From NCBI GenBank assembly GCA_947500585.1, contig CANMSN010000002.1, forward strand, positions 124,001 to 188,000: DNA of 64,000 nucleotides, read 5' to 3'. The stretch is from an uncultured Flavobacteriaceae bacterium. GTDB lineage: Bacteria > Bacteroidota > Bacteroidia > Flavobacteriales > Flavobacteriaceae. How positions within the stretch are numbered: the stretch's first letter is position 1; the number at the start of each line of letters is the position of its first letter. The position numbers were made by a program, and so were the translations under genes. Below are positions 54,590-62,056 of this stretch, piece after piece. Under the pieces are notes generated by a model. That model ran no database searches. It saw only the letters and a program-made list of their open reading frames with translations, and had not been told where the DNA came from.

Positions 54590-54623
54590 AAACCTACAAG
54601 GTTATTAAAACCTTGCAGGTTAT
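54590..54623. repeat. AACCTACAAGGTTATTAAAACC palindrome between proB and argF'
   Basis: A shortened relative of the two 33-bp palindromes at 24932-25025, with AACCTnCAAGGTT and AACCTTGCAGGTT arms. It occupies the whole short gap and touches the proB stop. Confidence 0.65.
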
Positions 54624-55378
54624 TTTATTTTGGTAAACGGTACTTTGTTTTCAAACGCATTGATTATAAAATTATCTTCCAGTCCGTTAACAATCCATGT
54701 TTCTATATTTGCTGTTTTAGCAACCGAAGCTGCTTCTATTTTTGATGACATGCCTCCACTACCATGAGACGATTTTGAACTTACAACTTCATCTTCCAAA
54801 TCTTCAAAACTTGTAACTTCCTCAATGGTTTTTGGCGCACCATTTTTAATAGATGTCTTGGTGTAAATACCATTCGTATTGGTTGCTATAATGAATAAAT
54901 CTACTTCTAAAAGTGATGCTGTTAAAGCACCTAATTTATCGTTATCTCCAAACTTAATCTCGTCCGTGGCAACCGTATCATTTTCATTAATAATTGGAAT
55001 GTAATTATTATTCACTAACACATTAATAGTGTTCATGATATTGGTTCTACTTTCCTTTTTTTCAAAATCGGAATACGACAATAAACACTGTGAGCTTAAT
55101 AAGCCATATTCTCTGAAAATTTCCTGATAAATACGAATTAAATGTGGCTGACCAATAGAAGCCAAAGCTTGTTTTACAAAAAGCTCTTCACGCTGACTTT
55201 CCAATTTTACAAACTGTTTTGCCACAGCAATAGCACCCGAACTCACAATAATAAACTCGCAAGTATCTTGAAGTTTCTCAATCTGACTAGCAATATCTTC
55301 AATCTTACCTCTAGAAATGTTATCGGTTTCCTTGGTAAGCGTGTTTGATCCTATTTTTAGTAATATGCGTTTTTTCAT
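54620..55378 (-). CDS. proB: glutamate 5-kinase, short form without PUA domain
   Basis: ProB phosphorylates glutamate to start proline synthesis. The 252 residues form one amino-acid kinase domain: RILLKIGSNTLTKE at the N-terminus, IIVSSGAIAVAKQ, NENDTVATDEIKFGDNDKLGALTA and SSHGSGGMSSKIEAA. The C-terminal PUA domain of the about 370-residue enterobacterial enzyme is absent, as in several other bacteria. It lies in the arginine operon next to proA. Confidence 0.93.
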   Translation of the reverse strand: MKKRILLKIGSNTLTKETDNISRGKIEDIASQIEKLQDTCEFIIVSSGAIAVAKQFVKLESQREELFVKQALASIGQPHLIRIYQEIFREYGLLSSQCLLSYSDFEKKESRTNIMNTINVLVNNNYIPIINENDTVATDEIKFGDNDKLGALTASLLEVDLFIIATNTNGIYTKTSIKNGAPKTIEEVTSFEDLEDEVVSSKSSHGSGGMSSKIEAASVAKTANIETWIVNGLEDNFIINAFENKVPFTKIK

Positions 55379-55393
55379 ACTCTTTTAAATACT

Positions 55394-55460
55394 AGTGACT
55401 TCGACTGCGCTCAGACACCAATTCTTGAAACTTTTGGCTACTGACCAGAGTCGAAGTGGC
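55394..55460. repeat. ACTTCGACT/AGTCGAAGT inverted repeat between proA and proB
   Basis: Arms ACTTCGACT (about 55397) and AGTCGAAGT (about 55449) enclose about 40 bases. The left arm is part of a TTCGACTGCGCTCAG unit. Confidence 0.65.
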
Positions 55461-55481
55461 AAAAAGTTTGACAACTAAACT

Positions 55482-56675
55482 CTAACGTATTTGTCCATTT
55501 CCATGAACGTACCATTTATTTGTTACTAAATGCTGTAATCCAATTGGTCCGCGTTGGTGTAATTTATCGGTACTTATGGCTAACTCACCACCTAATCCTA
55601 ACTGTCCACCATCTGTAAAACGTGTTGAAGCATTATGATACACTGCTGCGGTATCTATATTTTCCATGAAAATTTTCGCCTCAGCTTCATTGCTTGTTAC
55701 AATTACTGATGAATGCCCACCAGAGTATTTATTAATCATGGCGATAGTATCTGTATTTGAAGCAATTTCTCCAATAAGGATTTTATAATCTAAAAATTCT
55801 TCATACCAGATTTCATCAGATTTTATAGCTTCAAGTCCATTTGCTTTTGATATTGCGGCATCCCCTAAAACTTCAATTTTAAAGTCTTTCAATTTTGAAA
55901 TTAATGACGCTACAAATTCTTGTTTATTAGGTAGATTTTGATCAATTAACACCTTGTCTACAGCATTACAAGCCGATATTTTTGACTTCCCATTCATTAT
56001 AACATCAACAGCAATATCTAAATCAGCTTCTTTGTGCACATACACAAAGTTATTACCCCGACCGCTTATTATTACAGGACACGTGGCATGTTGCTTTACA
56101 AAAGCAATTAAACGTTCGCCTCCTCGAGGTACAATTAAATCGACTTTTTGAGTTGGCTTTTCTAAAAAGGCTTGCGTTTCTGTTCTGTTGAATTGTAAAT
56201 ACTCCACCCAATCGGTTGACGTATGCTCTTCTTTCAAAGCTTGGTGCCACAATTCAACAATTTTTAAATTAGAATTTAAAGATTCTTTTCCACCTTTTAA
56301 TAATATTTTATTACCCGATTTAAAGGCAATACCAGCAGCTTCAACGGTGACATCTGGACGCGATTCATAAATAATTAAAACGGTTCCAAAAGAAGCTGTT
56401 TTATTATAAACTTGCATGCCATTATCATGTTTAAAACTAAAACGTTCTACACCAACAGGATCGTCTTGCGATGCTAAATGCGTTACCGCTTTAATCATTT
56501 CATCTACTTTAGCATCATCTACTTTTAAACGATCGAACATTGAGATATCATCACCTTTATATGCTTCCAAATCGGTTTTATTTATAGCAATTATCGCTTG
56601 TCGTTCTTGTTCCAAAAGCGCTGCCATTTTTAATAAAACGGAATTTCTTTTTTCTATGGATAGTAGAGTGTTCAT
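55482..56675 (-). CDS. proA: glutamate-5-semialdehyde dehydrogenase (gamma-glutamyl phosphate reductase)
   Basis: ProA reduces gamma-glutamyl phosphate to glutamate semialdehyde with NADPH. The 397-residue aldehyde dehydrogenase-fold protein has GTVLIIYESRPDVTVEAAGIAFKSGN near 96-121, ILLKGGKES, VDLIVPRGGERLI, the catalytic Cys in SKISACNAVDKVL and ADGGQLGLGGELAISTDKLH near the end. The annotated ATG gives the expected N-terminal helix. It follows argD by nine bases. Confidence 0.95.
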   Translation of the reverse strand: MNTLLSIEKRNSVLLKMAALLEQERQAIIAINKTDLEAYKGDDISMFDRLKVDDAKVDEMIKAVTHLASQDDPVGVERFSFKHDNGMQVYNKTASFGTVLIIYESRPDVTVEAAGIAFKSGNKILLKGGKESLNSNLKIVELWHQALKEEHTSTDWVEYLQFNRTETQAFLEKPTQKVDLIVPRGGERLIAFVKQHATCPVIISGRGNNFVYVHKEADLDIAVDVIMNGKSKISACNAVDKVLIDQNLPNKQEFVASLISKLKDFKIEVLGDAAISKANGLEAIKSDEIWYEEFLDYKILIGEIASNTDTIAMINKYSGGHSSVIVTSNEAEAKIFMENIDTAAVYHNASTRFTDGGQLGLGGELAISTDKLHQRGPIGLQHLVTNKWYVHGNGQIR

Positions 56676-56683
56676 TCTTGTTG

Positions 56684-56716
56684 GTTACTGGTTATTAGTT
56701 GCTAGTTGTTGGTTCG
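56684..56716. repeat. GGTTATTAGTTGCTAG repeat at the argD-proA junction
   Basis: A copy of the dispersed repeat seen in aroA and around the four-helix-bundle gene. It encodes the last about ten residues of ArgD (ANQQLATNNQ) and the short intergenic gap. Confidence 0.65.
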
Positions 56717-57845
56717 CTTTTACTAAAGCCTTTTTTAAAGCCTCAAAAAACTGATCGATATGTTTCTTTTCAATATTTAAAGGCGGTAATATTCTTAATA
56801 GCTTTTTATTGGCTGCACCACCAGTAAATATGTGTTGATTGTAAATTAATTCTTTGCGTAAATCGCCCACTTCAAAATCAAACTCTAAACCTAGCATCAA
56901 CCCTCTTCCTTTTATCTTTTTTATCTGCGGAATGGTTTTCGCGACTGAAATAAAATATGCAGACATTGCATTTACATTGTCCATTAAATTCTCATCTTCG
57001 ATGGTATTTAATACTGCTAAACCAGCTGCACATGCTAAATGATTTCCGCCAAACGTAGTGCCTAACATACCGTGTTTCGATTCAATATCTGGATGAATTA
57101 AAATGCCTCCAATTGGAAAACCATTCCCCATGCCTTTGGCTATTGGTATAATATCTGGTGTAACGTTATAATACTGAAATGCAAAGAATTTACCTGAACG
57201 CCCATAACCCGATTGAACCTCATCGGCTATAAACATCGTATTGTTTGCTTTACAAAGTTTATCAATGGCCTCGAAGAATTCTGCTGAACCTTGATCTAAA
57301 CCGCCAACACCCTGAATAAACTCAACAATAACAGCACAAACATCACCTTTTTCTAATTCAGCTTTTACACCAATAATATCATTTAAGGATAAAATAGTTA
57401 CTTCCTGTTGTGCGTTAATTGGCGCAATGATATTCTTATTATCAGTTGCTGCAACTGCAGCAGATGTTCGCCCATGAAAACCATTGCTAAAAGCTACAAC
57501 ACGTTTCTTTCCAGTTTTGAAAGAGGCTAATTTTAAAGCATTTTCATTAGCTTCTGCCCCAGAATTACATAAAAATAATTCATAATCTTTACAACCAGAT
57601 AAATCTTCAATTTTATCAGCTAATTGTTTCTGTAACGGATTCTGAATGGCATTAGAATAAAATCCTAAAGTCTCAACTTGATGCGTCACAGCCTTCACAT
57701 AGTTTGGATGTGCATGACCAATAGAAATTACCGCATGTCCGCCGTAAAGGTCTAAATATTCGGTACCCTTGTCATCATAAACATGAATACCTTTCCCCGA
57801 AACTGGGGTTACATTATATAATGGATAAACGTCAAATAATGGCAT
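56685..57845 (-). CDS. argD: acetylornithine aminotransferase
   Basis: ArgD transaminates N-acetylglutamate semialdehyde to N-acetylornithine (PLP, class III). From the ATG at 57843-57845 the protein has 386 residues (MPLFDVYPLYNVTPVSGKG). The longer frame would add a Lys-rich stretch overlapping the proC end and is rejected. Motifs: YLDLYGGHAVISIGHAHP, LCNSGAEANENALKLA, FIADEVQSGYGRSG, the PLP lysine in IAKGMGNGFPIGG and TFGGNHLACAAGLAVL. The C-terminal NQQLATNNQ tail is derived from a dispersed repeat. Confidence 0.94.
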   Translation of the reverse strand: MPLFDVYPLYNVTPVSGKGIHVYDDKGTEYLDLYGGHAVISIGHAHPNYVKAVTHQVETLGFYSNAIQNPLQKQLADKIEDLSGCKDYELFLCNSGAEANENALKLASFKTGKKRVVAFSNGFHGRTSAAVAATDNKNIIAPINAQQEVTILSLNDIIGVKAELEKGDVCAVIVEFIQGVGGLDQGSAEFFEAIDKLCKANNTMFIADEVQSGYGRSGKFFAFQYYNVTPDIIPIAKGMGNGFPIGGILIHPDIESKHGMLGTTFGGNHLACAAGLAVLNTIEDENLMDNVNAMSAYFISVAKTIPQIKKIKGRGLMLGLEFDFEVGDLRKELIYNQHIFTGGAANKKLLRILPPLNIEKKHIDQFFEALKKALVKANQQLATNNQ

Positions 57846-57846
57846 T

Positions 57847-58641
57847 TTAAGTTTTTTTAATTTGATTAATTTTCTCAAAAGATGCTACAATACCTTGTAT
57901 TAAAGCTGAACTTAAACCTTGGTGTTCCATAGCATTTAAACCTTCAATGGTACAACCGCTTGGTGTGGTTACACGGTCTATTTCTTGCTCTGGGTGTCTT
58001 CCAGATTCTATCAATAAACTAGCTGAACCAAAGCAAGTTTGTGTAGCTAATTCATGTGCTTCATGAGCCTCAAAACCTAACTGAATGGCACCTTGAGTTG
58101 TAGCACGAACCAAACGCATCCAAAATGCAATACCGCTAGCACAAATTACAGTTGCAGCTTGTATTTGCTCTTCTGGAATAACCATTGTTGTTCCTAGTTG
58201 ATTGAATATTTTTTTAGCCAAATCCATTTTACTTTGCCCTTTATCGTTTGCGGCCAAACACGTCATAGACTTACCAATAGAAATAGCTGTATTCGGCATA
58301 ACGCGAATTATATTTTTATCGCTTCCTATAATACTTTCTATTTTAGAAATTTCGAAACCTGCAGCTACCGACATAATTACATGATCTTCAGTAATGCTTG
58401 AAGAAACACTTTCTAAAACCTTATCAATATGCCGCGGTTGTAATGCAAAAATTATGACATCTGATTCTTGTACTGCTATTAGATTATCGCTAGTTATGGT
58501 AACATAATCTTCATCTTCAAAAACTTTAACTGCAGACGTGTTTTTGTCGCTTAAATACAAAGATGTAAACGATTTATTATTGATTAGTCCTTTTGCTATT
58601 GAACTTCCTAAATTCCCTGTTCCTATTATGGCTATTTTCAT
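57847..58641 (-). CDS. proC: pyrroline-5-carboxylate reductase
   Basis: ProC reduces pyrroline-5-carboxylate to proline with NAD(P)H. The 264-residue protein has the N-terminal dinucleotide fold IAIIGTGNLGSSIAKGL at 3-19, VIFALQPRHIDKVL, VMSVAAGFEISKIE, IRVMPNTAISIGKSMT and the C-terminal signature VTTPSGCTIEGLNAMEHQGLSSA. Its stop is one base away from the argD start. With proA and proB it makes the operon able to supply proline as well as arginine. Confidence 0.95.
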   Translation of the reverse strand: MKIAIIGTGNLGSSIAKGLINNKSFTSLYLSDKNTSAVKVFEDEDYVTITSDNLIAVQESDVIIFALQPRHIDKVLESVSSSITEDHVIMSVAAGFEISKIESIIGSDKNIIRVMPNTAISIGKSMTCLAANDKGQSKMDLAKKIFNQLGTTMVIPEEQIQAATVICASGIAFWMRLVRATTQGAIQLGFEAHEAHELATQTCFGSASLLIESGRHPEQEIDRVTTPSGCTIEGLNAMEHQGLSSALIQGIVASFEKINQIKKT

Positions 58642-58653
58642 GGTTTCTATATT

Positions 58654-59637
58654 TTAAAAATAGGTTGCTTTTAAGTTTAATCCTGTTGTTTCTTCCAAAC
58701 CAAACATTAAATTCATGTTTTGAATGGCTTGACCAGAAGCACCTTTTAATAAATTATCAATCGTACTTGTAATTAATAATTTACCATTGTATTTATGCAA
58801 ATGCACCAAACACTTGTTGGTGTTTACTACTTGTTTCATATGTAAAAAATCGTCTGATACAAATGTAAATTTGGCATCCTTATAAAAGGATTTGTAAATA
58901 TCTTTAGCCTCTTCAACGGTGCCTTCAAAGTCCGTATAAATCGTTGCAAAAATACCTCTAGAAAAATTACCTCTATTTGGCATAAAAATAATTTCTGAAG
59001 AAAAATTATCTTGTAATTGATTAACCGACTGATTGATCTCTCCTAAATGTTGATGCGTAAACGGTTTGTAATATGAAAAGTTATTATCTCGCCAAGTATA
59101 ATGTGTTGTTGCAGATAATGATGTTCCTGCACCTGTAGCACCAGTAACTGCATTAATATGCACATCTTTGTTTAACAAACCTTTATCTGCTAATGGTAAT
59201 AAACCTAATTGAATTGCTGTAGCAAAACATCCTGGATTAGCAATATATTTTGCTTTTTTGATGTCTTCTTTTTGTAATTCTGGTAAACCGTAAACAAATG
59301 TTTTTCCATTAAAAACTTTATCGGCTTCCAATCTAAAATCGTTTCCTAAATCGATAATTTTTGTATTATCTGAAAACGTATTCGCTGATAAAAACTTAAC
59401 CGAATTACCATGACCAAGACATAAAAACAAAACATCAACATTTGGGTTTACCGTATCGGTAAACTCTAAATCTAAACTTCCCACTAAATCTTGGTGTACC
59501 TTACTAATTTTGTTTCCTGCATTACTTGTACTGAATACAAAATCAATTTCAGTTTCTGGATGGTTAATCAGTAATCTAATTAATTCCCCAGCTGTATAAC
59601 CTGCGCCACCTATAACTCCTACTTTTATTTTTTTCAT
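58654..59637 (-). CDS. argC: N-acetyl-gamma-glutamyl-phosphate reductase
   Basis: ArgC reduces N-acetylglutamyl phosphate to the semialdehyde. From the ATG at 59635-59637 the product has 327 residues, starting MKKIKVGVIGGAGYTAGELIRLL. The longer frame from 59679 adds 14 basic residues that run into a repeat and is rejected. The catalytic Cys lies in ANPGCFATAIQLGLLP, and the conserved His in LFLCLGHGNS and HQHLGEIN segments is present. It lies 12 bp before proC. Confidence 0.95.
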   Translation of the reverse strand: MKKIKVGVIGGAGYTAGELIRLLINHPETEIDFVFSTSNAGNKISKVHQDLVGSLDLEFTDTVNPNVDVLFLCLGHGNSVKFLSANTFSDNTKIIDLGNDFRLEADKVFNGKTFVYGLPELQKEDIKKAKYIANPGCFATAIQLGLLPLADKGLLNKDVHINAVTGATGAGTSLSATTHYTWRDNNFSYYKPFTHQHLGEINQSVNQLQDNFSSEIIFMPNRGNFSRGIFATIYTDFEGTVEEAKDIYKSFYKDAKFTFVSDDFLHMKQVVNTNKCLVHLHKYNGKLLITSTIDNLLKGASGQAIQNMNLMFGLEETTGLNLKATYF

Positions 59638-59654
59638 TTTAAAATTTCTTTTTT

Positions 59655-59705
59655 TAGATCTATAAGATTTTGACTTCAACTACGCTCAGTCACCAAAAAT
59701 CTCGC
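59655..59705. repeat. nested repeat between argG and argC
   Basis: Outer arms ATAAGATTTTG and CAAAAATCTCGCAGGTT enclose ACTTCAACTACGCTCAGTC, a degenerate TTCGACTGCGCTCAG unit. The arrangement suggests insertion of one repeat into another, as at 36286-36326. Confidence 0.6.
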
Positions 59706-59721
59706 AGGTTCTAAGTACGTA

Positions 59722-60897
59722 TTAAGAGTTTACTTGTTGATATATTTTATTCTGATTTCCTAAGATTTTAATAAACCCTTTCGCATCATCTGCGGTCCAA
59801 GCTCTATTTTCTTCACCATAACTTCCAAACTTCGCACTCATTAAATCGTGTTTAGAAACAATGCCGTCCAATGAAAAATGATAAGGTTTTAGCGACACCG
59901 TAACATCACCCGAAACTTTATCTTGACTACTTTGTAAAAAAGCTTCCATATCTCGCATTACCGGATCTAAATATTGCCCTTCATGTAAATGCATTCCGTA
60001 AAAACTAGAGATATAATCCTTGTGCTGTAATTGCCATTTCGTTAGCGTATGTTTCTCTAATAAATGGTGCGCTTTCAACGTAATTAAAGCTGCTGCTGCT
60101 TCAAAACCAACACGTCCTTTAATACCAACAATAGTATCTCCAACGTGAATATCTCTACCAATAGCATACGCCGAAGCCATATCATTTAACTTTTCAATAT
60201 TAACTTCTGGTGTGTTTTCTTCGCCATTAAAAGCCACAAATTCACCGTGTTTAAAAGTTAATATTACTTTAGTTTCATCCCCTTTTTCTAATTGAGAAGG
60301 ATAGGCTTCACTTGGCAATGGTTTTTTTGAAGTTAATGTTTCTTCACCTCCCACACTTGTTCCCCAAAGTCCTTTATTAACAGAGTATTTTGATTTTTCC
60401 CAAGACGCCTCAATACCGTTTTCTTTTAGATAATCAATCTCTTGTTGTCTGGTTAATTTTTCATCTCTAATTGGCGTAATAATTTTAATATTTGGTGCCA
60501 GGGTTTGAAAAATCATATCGAAACGCACTTGGTCGTTTCCAGCTCCGGTACTACCATGAGCAATATATTCCGCACCAATACTTTTAGCATATTCAATAAT
60601 TTCAATGGCTTGAATAATACGTTCTGCACTTACAGATAATGGATACGTATTGTTTTTTAATACATTTCCAAATATTAAATACTTCACTACTTTTTGGTAA
60701 AATGTAGCTACTGCATCAATATTTTTATATGTTGAAACACCCATTTTATAAGCATTACTCTCTATATGCTTAATTTCTTCATCTGTGAATCCACCAGTAT
60801 TTACGCTAACTGCATGAACATCATACGCTTTTGATAAACTTACTGCGCAGTACGAAGTGTCTAAACCACCACTATATGCTATTACTAATTTTTTCAT
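59722..60897 (-). CDS. argG: argininosuccinate synthase
   Basis: ArgG joins citrulline and aspartate with ATP. From the ATG at 60895-60897 the protein has 391 residues and begins MKKLVIAYSGGLDTSYCAV with the PP-loop. Additional residues from an ATG at 60939 would derive from a repeat and are rejected. Further motifs are YIAHGSTGAGNDQVRF, SKYSVNKGLWGTSVGG and DAKGFIKILGNQ at the end. Second gene of the operon after the GNAT gene. Confidence 0.95.
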   Translation of the reverse strand: MKKLVIAYSGGLDTSYCAVSLSKAYDVHAVSVNTGGFTDEEIKHIESNAYKMGVSTYKNIDAVATFYQKVVKYLIFGNVLKNNTYPLSVSAERIIQAIEIIEYAKSIGAEYIAHGSTGAGNDQVRFDMIFQTLAPNIKIITPIRDEKLTRQQEIDYLKENGIEASWEKSKYSVNKGLWGTSVGGEETLTSKKPLPSEAYPSQLEKGDETKVILTFKHGEFVAFNGEENTPEVNIEKLNDMASAYAIGRDIHVGDTIVGIKGRVGFEAAAALITLKAHHLLEKHTLTKWQLQHKDYISSFYGMHLHEGQYLDPVMRDMEAFLQSSQDKVSGDVTVSLKPYHFSLDGIVSKHDLMSAKFGSYGEENRAWTADDAKGFIKILGNQNKIYQQVNS

Positions 60898-60914
60898 TGA
60901 TTTATTATTTTTAA

Positions 60915-60958
60915 TTTCCGCCTTAAGACTATCGCTCAAGATAAGCTACAGCGGTAAT
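60915..60958. repeat. CCGCC..GCGG element with ACTATCGCTCAAGATAA word
   Basis: Shares ACTATCGCTCAAGATAA with the inverted element at 48399-48448. It fills the gap between the GNAT gene and argG. Confidence 0.55.
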
Positions 60959-61573
60959 CTACTTTTTATCTTTTTTAAGAAACAACGCTTCCTTAATTTT
61001 TTTTAACCTTTTAAAGGTACTTTCCTTTATAGGTTTTATATCGCTTTTCTTTACATTTGGATCATATAACATGCCTGTACATAAACACATTTTTCTATTG
61101 GTGCGCGTTAACACATCATAGTTTTTACAAGTCTGACAACCATCCCAAAAAGTTTGATCGTCTGTTAATTCTGAAAATACAACAGGCTTATAACCTAAAT
61201 CGCTATTCATTTTCATCACAGCTGATCCTGTTGTGATACTAAAAATCTTTGCATCTGGAAATTTATCTCTAGAATGCTGAAACACTTTATGCTTAATCTT
61301 TTTAGCCAACCCAACACCCCTATAGTCTGGATGAACAATTAATCCAGAATTAGCTACAAATTTTCCATGACCCCACTTTTCAATATAACAGAATCCTGCA
61401 AATTTATCGCCATCTAGGGCAATAACTGCATTACCATTTTCCATTTTTGTTGAAATATATTCTGGGGTACGTCTAGCAATACCTGTTCCTCTTACCGCAG
61501 CAGATTCCGCAATGGTCTCACAGATAATTTCTGCGTATTTTATATGTGATTTATCGGCTATTACAACCTTCAT
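60959..61573 (-). CDS. GNAT acetyltransferase, candidate N-acetylglutamate synthase, with four-Cys C-terminal region
   Basis: A 204-residue protein. Residues about 1-140 are a GNAT domain: the acetyl-CoA loop RGVGLA at 85-90, strand SGLIVHPDYRG before it, and SITTGSAVMKMNSDLGY after it. Residues 146-165 add Cys146, Cys149, Cys163 and Cys165 (C-x2-C-x13-C-x-C), a possible zinc or Fe-S site, and a basic C-terminus. As first gene of an arginine operon that has no argA or argJ, it is the best candidate for acetylating glutamate; this is inferred from context. Its start codon region (61570-61579) is perfectly complementary to a segment of the upstream Arg leader peptide frame. Confidence 0.82.
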   Translation of the reverse strand: MKVVIADKSHIKYAEIICETIAESAAVRGTGIARRTPEYISTKMENGNAVIALDGDKFAGFCYIEKWGHGKFVANSGLIVHPDYRGVGLAKKIKHKVFQHSRDKFPDAKIFSITTGSAVMKMNSDLGYKPVVFSELTDDQTFWDGCQTCKNYDVLTRTNRKMCLCTGMLYDPNVKKSDIKPIKESTFKRLKKIKEALFLKKDKK

Positions 61574-61683
61574 TTTCCTAACTTGTGTTTGTATTAAATC
61601 CTAATTTTTTTCTTGAATGCTGAACTGGACTCACCTAGTTCAATAAAATTGATACATACCCTTACGGGCGACGAGGAAAATGA
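61570..61683 (-). promoter_or_regulatory. candidate translational attenuator of the arginine operon
   Basis: On the minus strand TCATTTTCCT (61674-61683, His-Phe-Pro codons of the leader) pairs over ten bases with AGGAAAATGA (61570-61579), which contains the start codon of the GNAT gene. Between them lies a local TGAACT/AGTTCA hairpin. No U-tract terminator is present, so the arrangement favours control of translation initiation or of Rho access rather than intrinsic termination. Confidence 0.5.
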
Positions 61684-61691
61684 CGACGCAT
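61662..61691 (-). CDS. Arg-rich leader peptide MRRHFPRRP
   Basis: A nine-codon frame ending in TAA, 88 bp before the first arginine gene. Four of nine codons are Arg (CGT, CGT, CGT, CGC), in two pairs flanking His-Phe-Pro. Random DNA of this AT content would rarely give this in front of an arginine operon. A ribosome waiting at Arg2 or Arg3 would cover the segment that can otherwise mask the downstream start codon. Confidence 0.7.
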   Translation of the reverse strand: MRRHFPRRP

Positions 61692-61753
61692 AATAGAACT
61701 GTTGTTAATTATTAAATTAACTTGATTTTGAACTGCTATGATAAAAAAATTGG

Positions 61754-61881
61754 ACACTATGAAAAAATTAAATTACGTACTGGTTTTGCTTTAAACGAAG
61801 ATTAAAAGCGACGGCGGGGATTGCTTGCGGGCAACCTGCGAAACACATAACGTATTCTATTTTTTAAATTTTCCATAGTGT
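61754..61881. repeat. 128-bp imperfect inverted-repeat element upstream of the arginine leader
   Basis: Terminal 8-bp arms ACACTATG (61754-61761) and CATAGTGT (61874-61881) extend as an imperfect stem (AAAAATT..AATTTT, TACGT..ACGTA). The centre is distinctly GC-richer than its surroundings (GCGACGGCGGGGATTGC to GGGCAACCTGCG) and can itself fold. It resembles a small non-autonomous element or an integron attC-like hairpin, but no matching core site could be confirmed. The remaining parts of the 61574-62056 gap (61885-62056) are AT-rich and show nothing. Confidence 0.5.
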
Positions 61882-62056
61882 AAAACTAAGATTTTATTTT
61901 TATAATCGTCTAAAAATGATTTAGTTTTTAATAAAAATTGCGTATATCTCTTTTTTTATAAGATTTTGTTTTAAAAAATTTAAAAATTATAGGTTTTGAT
62001 GGAAAAAATGTATGATTGAAGTGGCGCGTTTTATAAAACTCTATATGATTTTGGTA

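Noticed and set aside
61574-61662. Intrinsic terminator after the arginine leader
   Set aside because: The only strong hairpin (TGAACT/AGTTCA) is followed by GCATTCAAG, with no T run, so classical transcription attenuation is not supported there.
61681-61760. Arginine repressor boxes before the arginine operon
   Set aside because: TTAATT..AATTAA is palindromic but does not resemble known ArgR/AhrC boxes and is expected by chance in such AT-rich DNA.
61754-61881. True integron attC site
   Set aside because: The hairpin layout and bulged bases are suggestive, but no clear GTTRRRY/RYYYAAC core pair was found and no integrase is in the window.
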